Assembly: GCF_023078275.1 (NCBI RefSeq)
Contig: NC_062978.1
Coordinates: 20,049,883 to 20,113,882, forward strand
Length of the DNA: 64,000 nucleotides
From: Leguminivora glycinivorella
Lineage: Eukaryota; Arthropoda; Insecta; Lepidoptera; Tortricidae
Direction: 5' to 3'
The notes under the pieces are model-generated. The model saw only the letters and a list, made by a program, of their open reading frames with translations, was not told the origin of the DNA and made no database searches. Each line of letters begins with the position of its first letter. The first letter of the stretch is position 1. Positions 21,179 to 30,000 of this stretch are shown in pieces. The translations under genes and the position numbers were made by a program.

Positions 21179-21488
21179 TGAAGTGTGGGGTGCTTCGGGT
21201 GTAATGATAACTCAAAAGTCAAGTCAATACTCTTCTTTTATTCAATAAAAATCGTGCTTATATACTATCCTGGTCACGGTCAATAGTCATTCCCATCTGT
21301 TTTAACATTATATTTTATTGTATGTTTTATGACCAATAATCATTACTTTAATTATACCATAAACTTTATGATTATTTATAATTACATCGTAAAACTCTAT
21401 GATCCATAACACACAGCTGCATGAGCATAGGGTTGTCACTCTGTATGAGATGAGTTATATATCATCAGGGTTGTCACACTACACTACA
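21179..21488 (-). repeat. 5' LTR of the minus-strand element
   Basis: 310 bp, identical by eye to 16851-17160. On the minus strand it runs TGTAGTG...CACTTCA and contains a TATA box and a polyadenylation signal in the expected order. Confidence 0.9.
21256..21264 (-). promoter_or_regulatory. TATA box of the 5' LTR
   Basis: The minus strand reads TATATAAGC. An AATAAA signal lies a short distance downstream (21242-21237), so transcription probably starts just before it, giving a short R region. Confidence 0.55.
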
Positions 21489-21492
21489 AGGT

Positions 21493-21622
21493 GACACGCA
21501 CAAAGAACTCCCAACTTCTTTCATTGTAGATTAAATTCTTTCCTTCCCGAGGCCTGCGGCCTGGTTGACTAGCTAGAGAGAAGCGATGCGAATGAGGATT
21601 ACCTCCACCTCTGAAAAAAATA
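21493..21622. other. Short spacer between two elements
   Basis: About 130 bp of original flank between the AGGT duplication and the next MITE. Nothing is recognised. Confidence 0.5.
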
Positions 21623-22012
21623 CACCGTGTTTTTTTTTTTTTTCGTTAAATTCGACACGCAGTTAGGTTCATCATCAGGAACCACCCTGTATATCGCATA
21701 TTGTTAAATTCGAAAAAAAAAAATTTTATTTTCGTTTCCATACATAATAAATGGATTAATTCGTGTGAGAGGATTAATCCATTTATTTAATAATCATAAC
21801 ATTAAAGTCATTGTGAAGTGTTTGACAGCACATGTCAAAACAAATAAATTTAGGAAGTGGTAAGGGATGCCACACACGTGTTCAGTAATTAAATTATTTT
21901 TTTTTAAATTCTATAACCCCAAGAGTAGGTAATGAGGTTAGTTTCTTAGAGAAATTGATTGTATTTGAACAAAAGAATTTTCCCTAAAAGTTAACGGAAT
22001 TCAATAAAAACA
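21623..22012 (+). mobile_element. Tc1/mariner-like MITE, CACCGTG family
   Basis: The left end is TA|CACCGTGTTTTT. Internal blocks TTCGTTAAATTCGACACGCA, CACACACGTGTTCAG and GTTAACGGAATTCAATAAAA align with 6226-6586. The right end stops at AAAAACA. A local inverted pair (TAATCCATTTATT with AATAAATGGATTA) lies at about 21746-21787. Confidence 0.65.
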
Positions 22013-22357
22013 GGTCATATTGGCCCGATTCGAATATTGAATTTCAAAACTTATTTCTAGACACGATAAGGATCAGACAATTATGTCGTAGGTGCGTAAA
22101 TTGCGTTTTTGTTTGAGGCACGTCCTTTGGACACTATCATCTCGGCAGTATTTATAGAGAAAACTAAGTTTTGTTCTATTAATGAGAAAGTATTATTTTT
22201 GTTTTTTTTAAATAAAGTATTGTATTTTGGAAATGAAAAAGGCCTGAAAAAATTCCCAACACAGTTTTGAAAAGAATTAGGTACCATATTGAGTTATTTT
22301 TGTTTAAATACATACTTCAACCAAATGTGCTTATTTATACCTTAGAAATACGTATAA
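22013..22357. other. Unassigned AT-rich DNA
   Basis: No gene or repeat boundary is recognised. Confidence 0.5.
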
Positions 22358-22708
22358 TACAGAGTGGGGCCTGTAACAAAGGCGAAGAATTGAACTGTAG
22401 GCTATTCTCCTTATACTGATCAACATTTGTTCAGTGACTTTTAAAGATTATGAAGTCTTTAAATTTTTAATTTTTCATACAAAATAAATATTAGCTTCAA
22501 TGTACGCCATTATTGTTGTCATAGACGTTGTCTGTCACACTTTAGACTTAACAGAATTCGCAATACATTACCTCTTAGAAAAAACTTTCAATGGTGATAA
22601 AAATCAAAATACAAGTTATTTTTAACAGTCACCGAACAAATGTTGATCAGTATAAGGAAAATAGCCTAGAGTTCAATTCTTCGCCTTTGTTACAGGCCCC
22701 ACTCTGTA
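22358..22708 (+). mobile_element. 351-bp MITE, TACAGAGTGGGGCCTG family, copy 1
   Basis: TACAGAGTGGGGCCTGTAAC, with AAAGGCGAAGAATTGAAC and ACTGATCAACATTTGTTC, is mirrored at the right end (GTTCAATTCTTCGCCTTTG and AGGCCCCACTCTGTA). Arms are at least 80 bp. The second copy (46672-47022) has exactly the same length in opposite orientation. The TA-rich flanks fit a Tc1/mariner-type element. There is no coding capacity. Confidence 0.8.
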
Positions 22709-22797
22709 TATTATTATCTAGGTATACAAATAAGAGACTGGTGATTTCACAGTTAAACTCGATATTTATTTTTGTGGGGCTATCGTGACAGTTTTTC

Positions 22798-22833
22798 GGG
22801 CGACGGTCGCGCGACACGCAAGACACGGCGTTA
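22798..22833. repeat. Fragment of the CGCCGTG MITE
   Basis: GGGCGACGGTCGCGCGACAC, then AAGACACGGCG|TTA, equals one end of the elements at 35854-35993 and 38719-38868 with the interior deleted. Confidence 0.6.
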
Positions 22834-23499
22834 TAATTTTTCGCTCCCGTAGCGTCTTAAACACATAACTTTTTAAAAAATAGGCTAATCTCTGAATTTT
22901 CTCAATAGTTTCAAAGCCTAGCTGACACTGTGCACCGACCCGGCGTAATATCTGATCCTGCGGCCCTGATCTCTGGCCGCGGATTTAATACATATTTCAT
23001 TGGAATATTTCACGGGCTTCACCGCATTGTTTGTTAAACGCTACTTTATTACAGAGTAGCTTTTTTTTACAGGATTCTTTAATAAAATGTACTTCGTGAT
23101 AATAAAAAGATGTGACGCTAGATGACAATCAAAATATACATACCCACTGCTGAAGTGGCAAAAATATGTACTAAGTACTAATATACCTACAGAAATATAG
23201 AGGTATATATTGCCTGTAAAGTGCACTGGAGCATTACATGTGTCCACTGGTCACTAATGGCACGCGTGTTCAGTGGATGCATATATAGCACTTTAATAGT
23301 TTAAAACGTGGAAAATACTGAAAGAAGTCGAAATGTCCCGGTACACCTTAGACTTTGTTTCCTACTTGTATTCTAATTTACTCTCAAATTCCAATTTAGA
23401 ATGTATTGCTGAGGCAATATAGGTAACACCACTTTGCGCCATCGTATTTTAGTAAAATATCTTTACCTAATATATTTAGCTTGACAATCCAGCGAGGAA
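22834..23499. other. Unassigned DNA with a minimal repeat remnant
   Basis: GTGTCCACTGG…GGCACGCGTGTTCAGTGGAT (23239-23277) carries only the two ends of the repeat seen in full at 58240-58446. No gene is recognised. Confidence 0.45.
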
Positions 23500-23697
23500 A
23501 TGCTGCCAGCGCCTTCGGTACTATGCCACAGGGGCCGTTTTTAGATTTATTTTAGTTTAATTTTAGATTTATTTAGTTTAATTTTTATTTTAAGTTGTAT
23601 TTTAGAATAATTTTAGATTTATTTAGTTTAATTTATCTGTAATATTATTATTTTAAAATTATGTAAATATGTTATTTACCAGAAATAAATGAATTTT
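23500..23697 (+). repeat. LINE-tail-like repeat with TTTAGTTTAATTTT units
   Basis: GCTGCCAGCGCCTTCGG is followed by GCCACAGGGGCCG and three imperfect copies of TTTTAGATTTATTTAGTTTA, ending CAGAAATAAATGAATTTTTT. The same succession occurs reversed at 47030-47195, and the AATAAATGAAT end suggests a LINE 3' UTR. Confidence 0.5.
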
Positions 23698-24059
23698 TTA
23701 GATATATTTAACATGTTTAGCATGTTTTAATGTATTGCGAATCGTTTCGAGATTTCTCTTTTCAGCACTTGTATCGTAAATAACTATAATTATCATAACA
23801 GTCGGATAACTCCATCCTACGCCTGCTGTATCCACTCCCAGGTGTCGCTGTCTGCCTCGGGCGACGATAAATAACGACAAACAAACTTTCACGGGATAAT
23901 TACAACAATGGGGTGTCCGTTCACTTGTACTTTCATTATTTTTGTGACGCGTTTCCATTGCTATTGATAGCTAACCCCCAAAATCCCATATTTTGCGTAT
24001 TGTTTTGCGTAGTATAGTTTGTGCTAGATTTCCTCTTAGTCTACATTCAGTACACCTAT
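23698..24059. other. Unassigned DNA
   Basis: An 86-codon minus frame is open but not recognisable. Nothing else is seen. Confidence 0.45.
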
Positions 24060-24229
24060 TTACAAGGTTAAATTTATTATTCTCCGCTACCTAGGTTGTC
24101 TGGAAGAGATCGCTCTTTAGCGTTAAGACCGCCTCTTGTTTTGCCTCTTAAGTTGTTGTTTATACATACTATGTTGTTTCCTGTATTGAGGTGTGCAATA
24201 AAGAGTACCTATTTGTATTGTATTGTATT
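24060..24229 (+). repeat. LINE-like 3' end with GTATT tail
   Basis: The stretch ends TTGAGGTGTGCAATAAAGAG and TACCTATTTGTATTGTATTGTATTTT with a polyadenylation-like AATAAAG and a short (GTATT)n tail. This end type recurs in lepidopteran retroelements as I remember them. No coding portion remains. Confidence 0.5.
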
Positions 24230-24260
24230 TTAGAGACATCTGGCTGCTTGGACACCCCAG

Positions 24261-24490
24261 TTCCTGCCGGCCTAGCCGAATGACAATCGTTGGCGCTAGA
24301 CGCCGATCAAATCGCAGTCTGGTTCCGTCGCGCCAATACGGAAGAGCGATAGAGAAAGCTAGGTACTTTATTTGGCTAGGTACCCTGGCTCACGCCGCTA
24401 ATGCTTACGCTCCCTGGCTATCAAACTCAACGGTCACTGTCTCACTAATACATAAAAGAGAGATAAAGAGACACCAAATTTCGGAACGAT
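24261..24490. repeat. Interspersed repeat, uninterrupted copy of 2610-2990 type
   Basis: GGCCTAGCCGAATGACAATC, then AATACGGAAGAGCGATAGAG and GTACTTTATTTGGCTAGGTA. It is open for 89 codons on the plus strand, but the frame follows a repeat and has no recognisable protein features. Confidence 0.4.
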
Positions 24491-25045
24491 AGCGATTGTT
24501 TACTTAGCCCTGTAGCTTCTCGCATCCAACGAAGAGCGGCTCGAATAGTTCCAGTATATATAGAATAGGTTTGAATGCTTGGCACCGCGTCGTGGAGATA
24601 CGGCCACGCGCATTTTTAAAGCATCTATAGGCATATTTCTGACTTCATTGTTAAATGGTTTTTTTTCTGCAACTCTGATAAGTGTTAATTATATCCAATC
24701 CACATGTCATTCTGAGCAAATTTTTGACATTTATCTTTCTTCTTGTCCATAGAATTTTCTTTCAGTTGACGTCTCTCTTTAATCGTCACTTGCATAGTGA
24801 TATTGATGTCTCCTATGCACATATCATTCCTAACTAAAAATTCCGTGTGTCTACGGCCATGATTAAGAGTTTCCTTGGATAGCAGTGCCGCCATATAACG
24901 ACCATCACCATGATTGCCATAGGTACTCCATTCGTTTTGTATGGAGACGGCTGTTAGTATTTCTATGTAATGTTGACGTAGGCATAAAAGTGCCCCTGTG
25001 GCCTATTTGCTGAATAAATGATTTTTGTATTTTGCTTTTCAATGT
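24491..25045. other. Unassigned DNA
   Basis: No gene or bounded repeat is recognised. Confidence 0.45.
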
Positions 25046-25170
25046 CACAGTTTCGTTTTCTTTCAACCACTTATATGCCAAGACTGGCACTGAAGCTTTA
25101 GTAGTTTCATGTGTTCTGCCTACCCCTTTATGGGATACAGGCGTGATTGTATGTATGATTGTATGTATTT
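25046..25170 (+). repeat. 240-bp retroposon, 5'-truncated copy
   Basis: CAATGTCACAGTTTCGTTTT, then GGCACTGAAGCTTTAGTAG, GGGATACAGGCGTGATTG and a doubled TATGTATGATTGTATGTA tail. The 5' half is missing, as expected for incomplete reverse transcription. Confidence 0.65.
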
Positions 25171-25380
25171 TGCTGTACTAGGAAAATAGAGCTTTATACC
25201 GTATAATATCGTACCGTAGCGTAGCAATGGAGCCGCGCGCTAACTCTGGAGTCGCACGTGCCACTAATGACTCGCCGTTTGATTTAAAGTCGCAACAATT
25301 GTGTTTACGACCCGGCGCCCTGCTCGAGAGGCTCTATTCCCGAATTGGACTACAATACCTAACTTAAGATTCTAAAAGTG

Positions 25381-25996
25381 TGTTTAGACAACAGATTTCG
25401 TCAGCACATCGCGCTGATCCGCGCAAATCAATCTAGGGCATAAGCCAGCACAAACATAGTGTAGTAGTTGCACTTTACACGGATGGAATACAAATAAGAT
25501 TTACATATGTGTGCTATAGGTAATATTGTGTATATAAGGAAATATAATTTGTAAATAAATCAGATACCAATTGTCCGTTGGTGTTTCACTACCTCCATAC
25601 CTAAAACCTCTGCTTGCTCAGGGCGACACTCTGAGAGTAGAGACTCCCATCCATCACCTTTTTACAGGTACCCTTGCTGTGGCATAAGACTCCTTTAGCC
25701 TTAATCGGTCGTCTGAGCCTGGGCGATCGGCAGCAAGTATCCATCCAACCACCTTGATCCCCCCCCGTAGGGAATCCGTCTGTTACCGATAGGTCTCCCG
25801 GTACAGACATCCTTGTCATAGAATAAGTTAGGGCTAGGGAAGTAGGGACTTAGGCCAATAGGATCCCTTGCTATCGCCTCCCACCTTATTTTATGCAGTC
25901 TGTGCAGGCACATGCAACGCCTAAGTACCATTTGATTCCATATCATTTCAGTCCATTTAGTAATCCAGGTACTCGGCCTTAGCGTGTGGCTGTACA
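25381..25996 (+). repeat. 5' LTR of the BEL/Pao element
   Basis: 616 bp, TGTTTAGACA…TGGCTGTACA. It contains a TATA box (25530-25538) and AATAAA (25554-25559) in U3/R-like order and a C run (CCCCCCCC near 25760). Confidence 0.93.
25530..25559 (+). promoter_or_regulatory. LTR promoter TATA box and polyadenylation signal
   Basis: TATATAAGG is followed 15 nt later by AATAAA. The same pair is at 33819-33848 in the 3' LTR. Transcription would start near or just after this point. Confidence 0.5.
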
Positions 25997-25998
25997 TA

Positions 25999-26015
25999 TG
26001 GTCCTTCGAACCGGA
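25999..26015 (+). other. Primer binding site, tRNA-Tyr type
   Basis: TGGTCCTTCGAACCGGA lies 2 nt after the 5' LTR. It is complementary to the 3' end of eukaryotic tRNA-Tyr (…CTCGAAGGACCA) with one mismatch to the form I remember. Confidence 0.65.
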
Positions 26016-26225
26016 TATCTCTTAAGGTTAACATTGCTATGAGTGCATGGTAACTTAAGGGGTGTCTGGAGAGTCGGTGATATTGACAACCAACCAGTCA
26101 GTAGTATCGACTATTAAATTTACCCTCCACCACTAGGTACGTTATACACCGCGATCTTGTTAATATTGTCCTCCCACGGTTAGGTACAAAATAAATTGGT
26201 AGGGTTTGACTGACAAACTTACAAC

Positions 26226-27032
26226 ATGGACGCTGTTAGGCTCAACGAACTTCTGAAGAGTCAAGAAGAGTTAGGAGGAGGACTTAAGACCTTGTTGACG
26301 AATATGAAAAAGGATTCGGCAAGCAGGAAAACGCATAAGTACATCATGGACAAGAGGACGGTGCTTAACGGAATGAAAACGCAAATTGAGGAAAACCACG
26401 CACAACTTGAACCGGAAGAGCGGTTAGCCACCCACACCTACATGACCAGCTACTACGGTAGTCTCCAAACCATTTATGAAGAAGCCACAGCATACTTAGA
26501 CAAGTGTGAAGAAGCGTTGATGAAAGATAGCCAAGGTGGGTCTACAGAATCCAAGTTTGTAGACTGCCAGGAAGTTTCGCCAAAATTAGGGATACAGAAG
26601 TGGCGCATATCTCAACTCGTCAAGAAGTTAGCCGCAGCCAGGCAAGCCATTACTGAGAACAAGCCAATCTGGTTCCTGCAAACAACTCTCCAAGCCATCC
26701 AGAAACAGTGGGAAACTGTAGAAGAGGAGCATTTGGGATTATGCGTAGAAGAAAATTCATTTAGTGACGAATACTTTACGAAAGAGGGTTTTGAAGGATG
26801 TCAAAAAGATGTTGAAGACACGTCATACCAATTACAAGCTAGAATTAACGAGTCAGCCGAGAGTGCCATTTCACGTAGTTCCACCGAACCCAGAAAACGG
26901 GCTAACTTGCCAAAAATCACCATCCCGATATTCACGGGGAGTACGAGTCCTGGTACTCATTCCACGATTTATTTAAAAATCTTATCCACAACGACGCTAC
27001 ATTATCAAACACAGAGAAAATGCAATATTTAA
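26226..27032 (+). CDS. gag: BEL/Pao Gag, N-terminal part (frame changes at about 26936)
   Basis: Structural protein that would assemble the retrotransposon particle. The ATG at 26226 is the first good start after the primer site (context ACAACATGG). Residues 1-120 are rich in charged and helical residues (RLNELLKSQEELGGG, then a likely coiled coil), typical of BEL Gag N-termini. Near residue 225-240 the Gag capsid block opens with LPKITIPIFTG. Directly after that, at a G run (26936-26939), the meaningful frame shifts by one base: the last roughly 30 residues of this frame are out-of-phase sequence ending at 27032, while the natural continuation of Gag is in the frame of the next entry, well before that frame's first ATG at 27020. 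In intact relatives Gag and Pol are usually one continuous frame. The break inactivates Gag unless it is a sequencing error. Confidence 0.85.
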   Translation: MDAVRLNELLKSQEELGGGLKTLLTNMKKDSASRKTHKYIMDKRTVLNGMKTQIEENHAQLEPEERLATHTYMTSYYGSLQTIYEEATAYLDKCEEALMKDSQGGSTESKFVDCQEVSPKLGIQKWRISQLVKKLAAARQAITENKPIWFLQTTLQAIQKQWETVEEEHLGLCVEENSFSDEYFTKEGFEGCQKDVEDTSYQLQARINESAESAISRSSTEPRKRANLPKITIPIFTGSTSPGTHSTIYLKILSTTTLHYQTQRKCNI

Positions 27033-30000
27033 AAACACATTTAAAAGGAGAGCCTGCCAGAATGATTCAACAATTGAATATTAGCGAAAACAATTACGAC
27101 ACCGCGTGGGAATTGTTAACGCAGCGTTATGAAAATGAACGACTAATAAGTTCAAAGTTTATTGACAAGTTGCTTGATTTGCCTACAATAGAACGGCCTA
27201 GCGCTATTAAAATAAAAAACATGTTTGATACAATAAAGGAGAGCTTGGCCGCATTAACGAACCAAGGAGTGATTACGTCACACTGGGATCCGATTTTAAC
27301 TCGTATCATCAGTCGAAAATGGGACACTGAGACCAATAATATCTATGAACTAGCGTTGGAAATACCGAATAAAAATCAGAGTTTAACCGATATGATGGGA
27401 TTCATGGAAAAAAGGTTTAAATGTTTGGAAACTGCAGCACAGATCACTTCCACACAAACACCGAAAGGGAATCGACTTACTATATTACCGAGTGTACAGT
27501 CAGACCAAGCACACGGAAAAAAATGCTGGTACTGTCATAATGAGGACCACAAGATTTATTCTTGCGCAAATTTTAAGTTGCTAAGTATTCCCGAGCGCCT
27601 TAAGGTGATTCGAGACCGGAAAATATGTTACAACTGCATAAATCATGACTCGGCAGAGAAATGTAATAGTACAGTGTTGTGTCACTTTTGCAACAAACTC
27701 CATCACTCGATGATTCATATCAATCCACCAGGTAACGGTATCAAGCTCAGGTCCGATGAGATGAGAAACCAAAGAGGATTGAGATTTCAACCCCAATATA
27801 GAGAGGGTCAGAATAAGGATAGGCGCGTTCAAAGGATGACTACTCACACAGCCACAACTGCAGAGGATTCAAAGAAGACAACGTTGTTAGCTACGGCGTT
27901 AGTAGAGACCTCGACATACTACGGTGAACCACGGTTGCTAAGGGTTTTGTGTGATCAAGGGTCAGAAGCGTCATTTTGTACAGAAGAAGTGGCGCAGATG
28001 TTATCGTACCCAAGACAAAAAATATACACCCAGGTCAAAGGAATCGGGGACGAGCAGCCAAAAGAGTCTAAACATTGTATTACGATTACAATAAAACCAC
28101 GGTTTCCAAGCCAATATAAACTGCCGGTAACACTCATAGTGTTGCCAAAATTAACCTCCGTATTACCAAGACAGGATATTCCACAAGTAAACTCTAAGAA
28201 AATAGAGAACAAGGTCATAGCCGATCCCACATATTACAAGAAAGGCCCAATTGATGTAATTTTAGGAGCGCAAGAGTACAGCCAGTTCCTGCGAGAAGGA
28301 TTTGAAAAGGTAGAAACAAACATGATAGCACAGGAAACGGAATTTGGGTGGATATTATCAGGCTGGCGGATAACCAACATAGTAAATCCCATGAAAGTGT
28401 TATGCATGACATCGTTTAATGAGGAAATCAAACAATTAACGGATTTTTGGGAGCTTGAAGAGGTCCCGAGAAATATTGAATTGAAGGAAGAAGATCGAAT
28501 TTGTGAGGAATATTTCAGTAAAAGCACTGTAAGAGGGAAAGATGGAGCATATACGGTCCGCATTCCGTTGAAGAATCCAAACCTTGAGTACGGGGAAACG
28601 CGTAATAAAGCTGCGGCACGACTATTCCAACTAGAAAAGTCATTTAAGAGAAATGACGTCCTACGGAGCCAATACAACGAGTTCATGGCAGAATACCTGC
28701 GTATGGGACACATGAAAAAGCTTAACAAAGCTGAATACGGCAAAGGAAAGTTCTACATACCACATCACGCAGTAATAAGAGACGACAGCTTGACCACAAA
28801 GTTAAGGGTCGTGTTTGATGCTTCTAGTAAGGAAAAGGGATATCTCAGTCTAAATGAAAATATGTATAAAGGTCCGCGCTTACAACAAGACATATCAGAC
28901 ATTTTGTTACGCTGGAGAAAGCATGAAGTGGCATTTATGGCGGACCTGGAGAAGATGTATCGGTTCATAAAAATTCACCAGTCAGACTTGAAATATCAGA
29001 GAATACTATGGAGATGGTCCACAAGTGACCCAATCGAGGAGTATGCCTTGACCACAGTAACATATGGAACAGCCTCGGCACCATATTTAGCTGTCAGAAC
29101 CCTGCAGCAATTAGCACGTGATGAACAAGAAAGCTATCCATTAGCAAGCAAAACAACACTACACGACTTTTATGTGGATGACATTTTATCAGGAGCAGAT
29201 AGTGAAGAAAAAGCCAAGATATTACAAGATCAGTTGATAAACATGTTGAATGCCGGAGGTTTTAACCTAAGAAAATGGTCATCGAATAATATAGAGTTAT
29301 TAAATAACATCCCAGAAGGAAGTAGGAAAGACGACATGATAAAATTACCACAACATGAAACAAGAAAATCACTAGGCGTGATGTGGTCACCAGCAGAGGA
29401 CAACTTCCACTTTCAAATAAAAATCACCAATACCGAAAAATTAACAAAACGATTTCTCTTATCTGAAATTTCCAAAATATTTGACCCAATGGGTTGGTTG
29501 GCGCCGATCATAATAGGAATGAAGTTACTAATTCAAGAGCTGTGGTCAAATGCAATAGATTGGGACACACCCGTAGACGAAGCCATAAAAAAGAGATGGG
29601 AAGAGTTTTATACACAAATCAAAACGATTGAAACAATTCGCATACCCCGATGGATAAAACATAAAACCACAACAATCGAGTTACACGGATTTTGCGATGC
29701 GTCAGAAAAAGCTTACGGAACGGTGATATACAGCCGAATTAAGATGAACGGCCAGTATTATGTTTCTTTGTTACAAGCGAAATCCAAAGTGGCCCCAAAA
29801 AAGACTAAAAGCACACTGCCCCGACTAGAGCTTTGTGCAGCACATCTATTATCCAAACTAATAATAAAGGTGAAGGACGGCCTAGATTGTGAAAACGTAA
29901 CAATCCATTGTTATACAGATTCCATGATCACTATCGGCTGGATCAAAGGTGAAGCAGGAAAATGGCAAACCTTTGTCGCGAACAGAGTATCAGAGATTCA

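Larger units (their letters stand above)
16851..21488 (-). mobile_element. LTR retrotransposon without gag-pol (LARD-like), minus strand
   Basis: Two 310-bp direct repeats that appear identical by eye (16851-17160 and 21179-21488) enclose 4018 bp, and the whole is flanked by AGGT on both sides (16847-16850, 21489-21492). On the minus strand the LTR starts TGTAGTGTAGTGTGACAACC and ends CCCCACACTTCA. A tRNA-Arg-type primer site abuts the 5' LTR and a polypurine tract abuts the 3' LTR, which fixes the polarity. The 4-bp duplication, TGTAGT start and tRNA-Arg primer recall mdg1/412-type Ty3/gypsy elements (from memory). No reverse transcriptase, integrase or Gag frame exists; only a small membrane protein is encoded. 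Identical LTRs imply a very recent insertion, so the element must be mobilised in trans. Confidence 0.88.

Noticed and set aside
24223..24492. 89-codon plus frame
   Set aside because: It follows a dispersed repeat that also occurs near 2610-2990; the protein has no recognisable features.
26226..27032. Programmed gag-pol frameshift in the BEL element
   Set aside because: The frame change falls inside the conserved Gag domain, not between Gag and Pol, and at a plain G run; a mutation or base-calling error is simpler.
28234..28743. 169-codon minus-strand frame
   Set aside because: Antisense shadow of the protease/RT part of the BEL pol gene.
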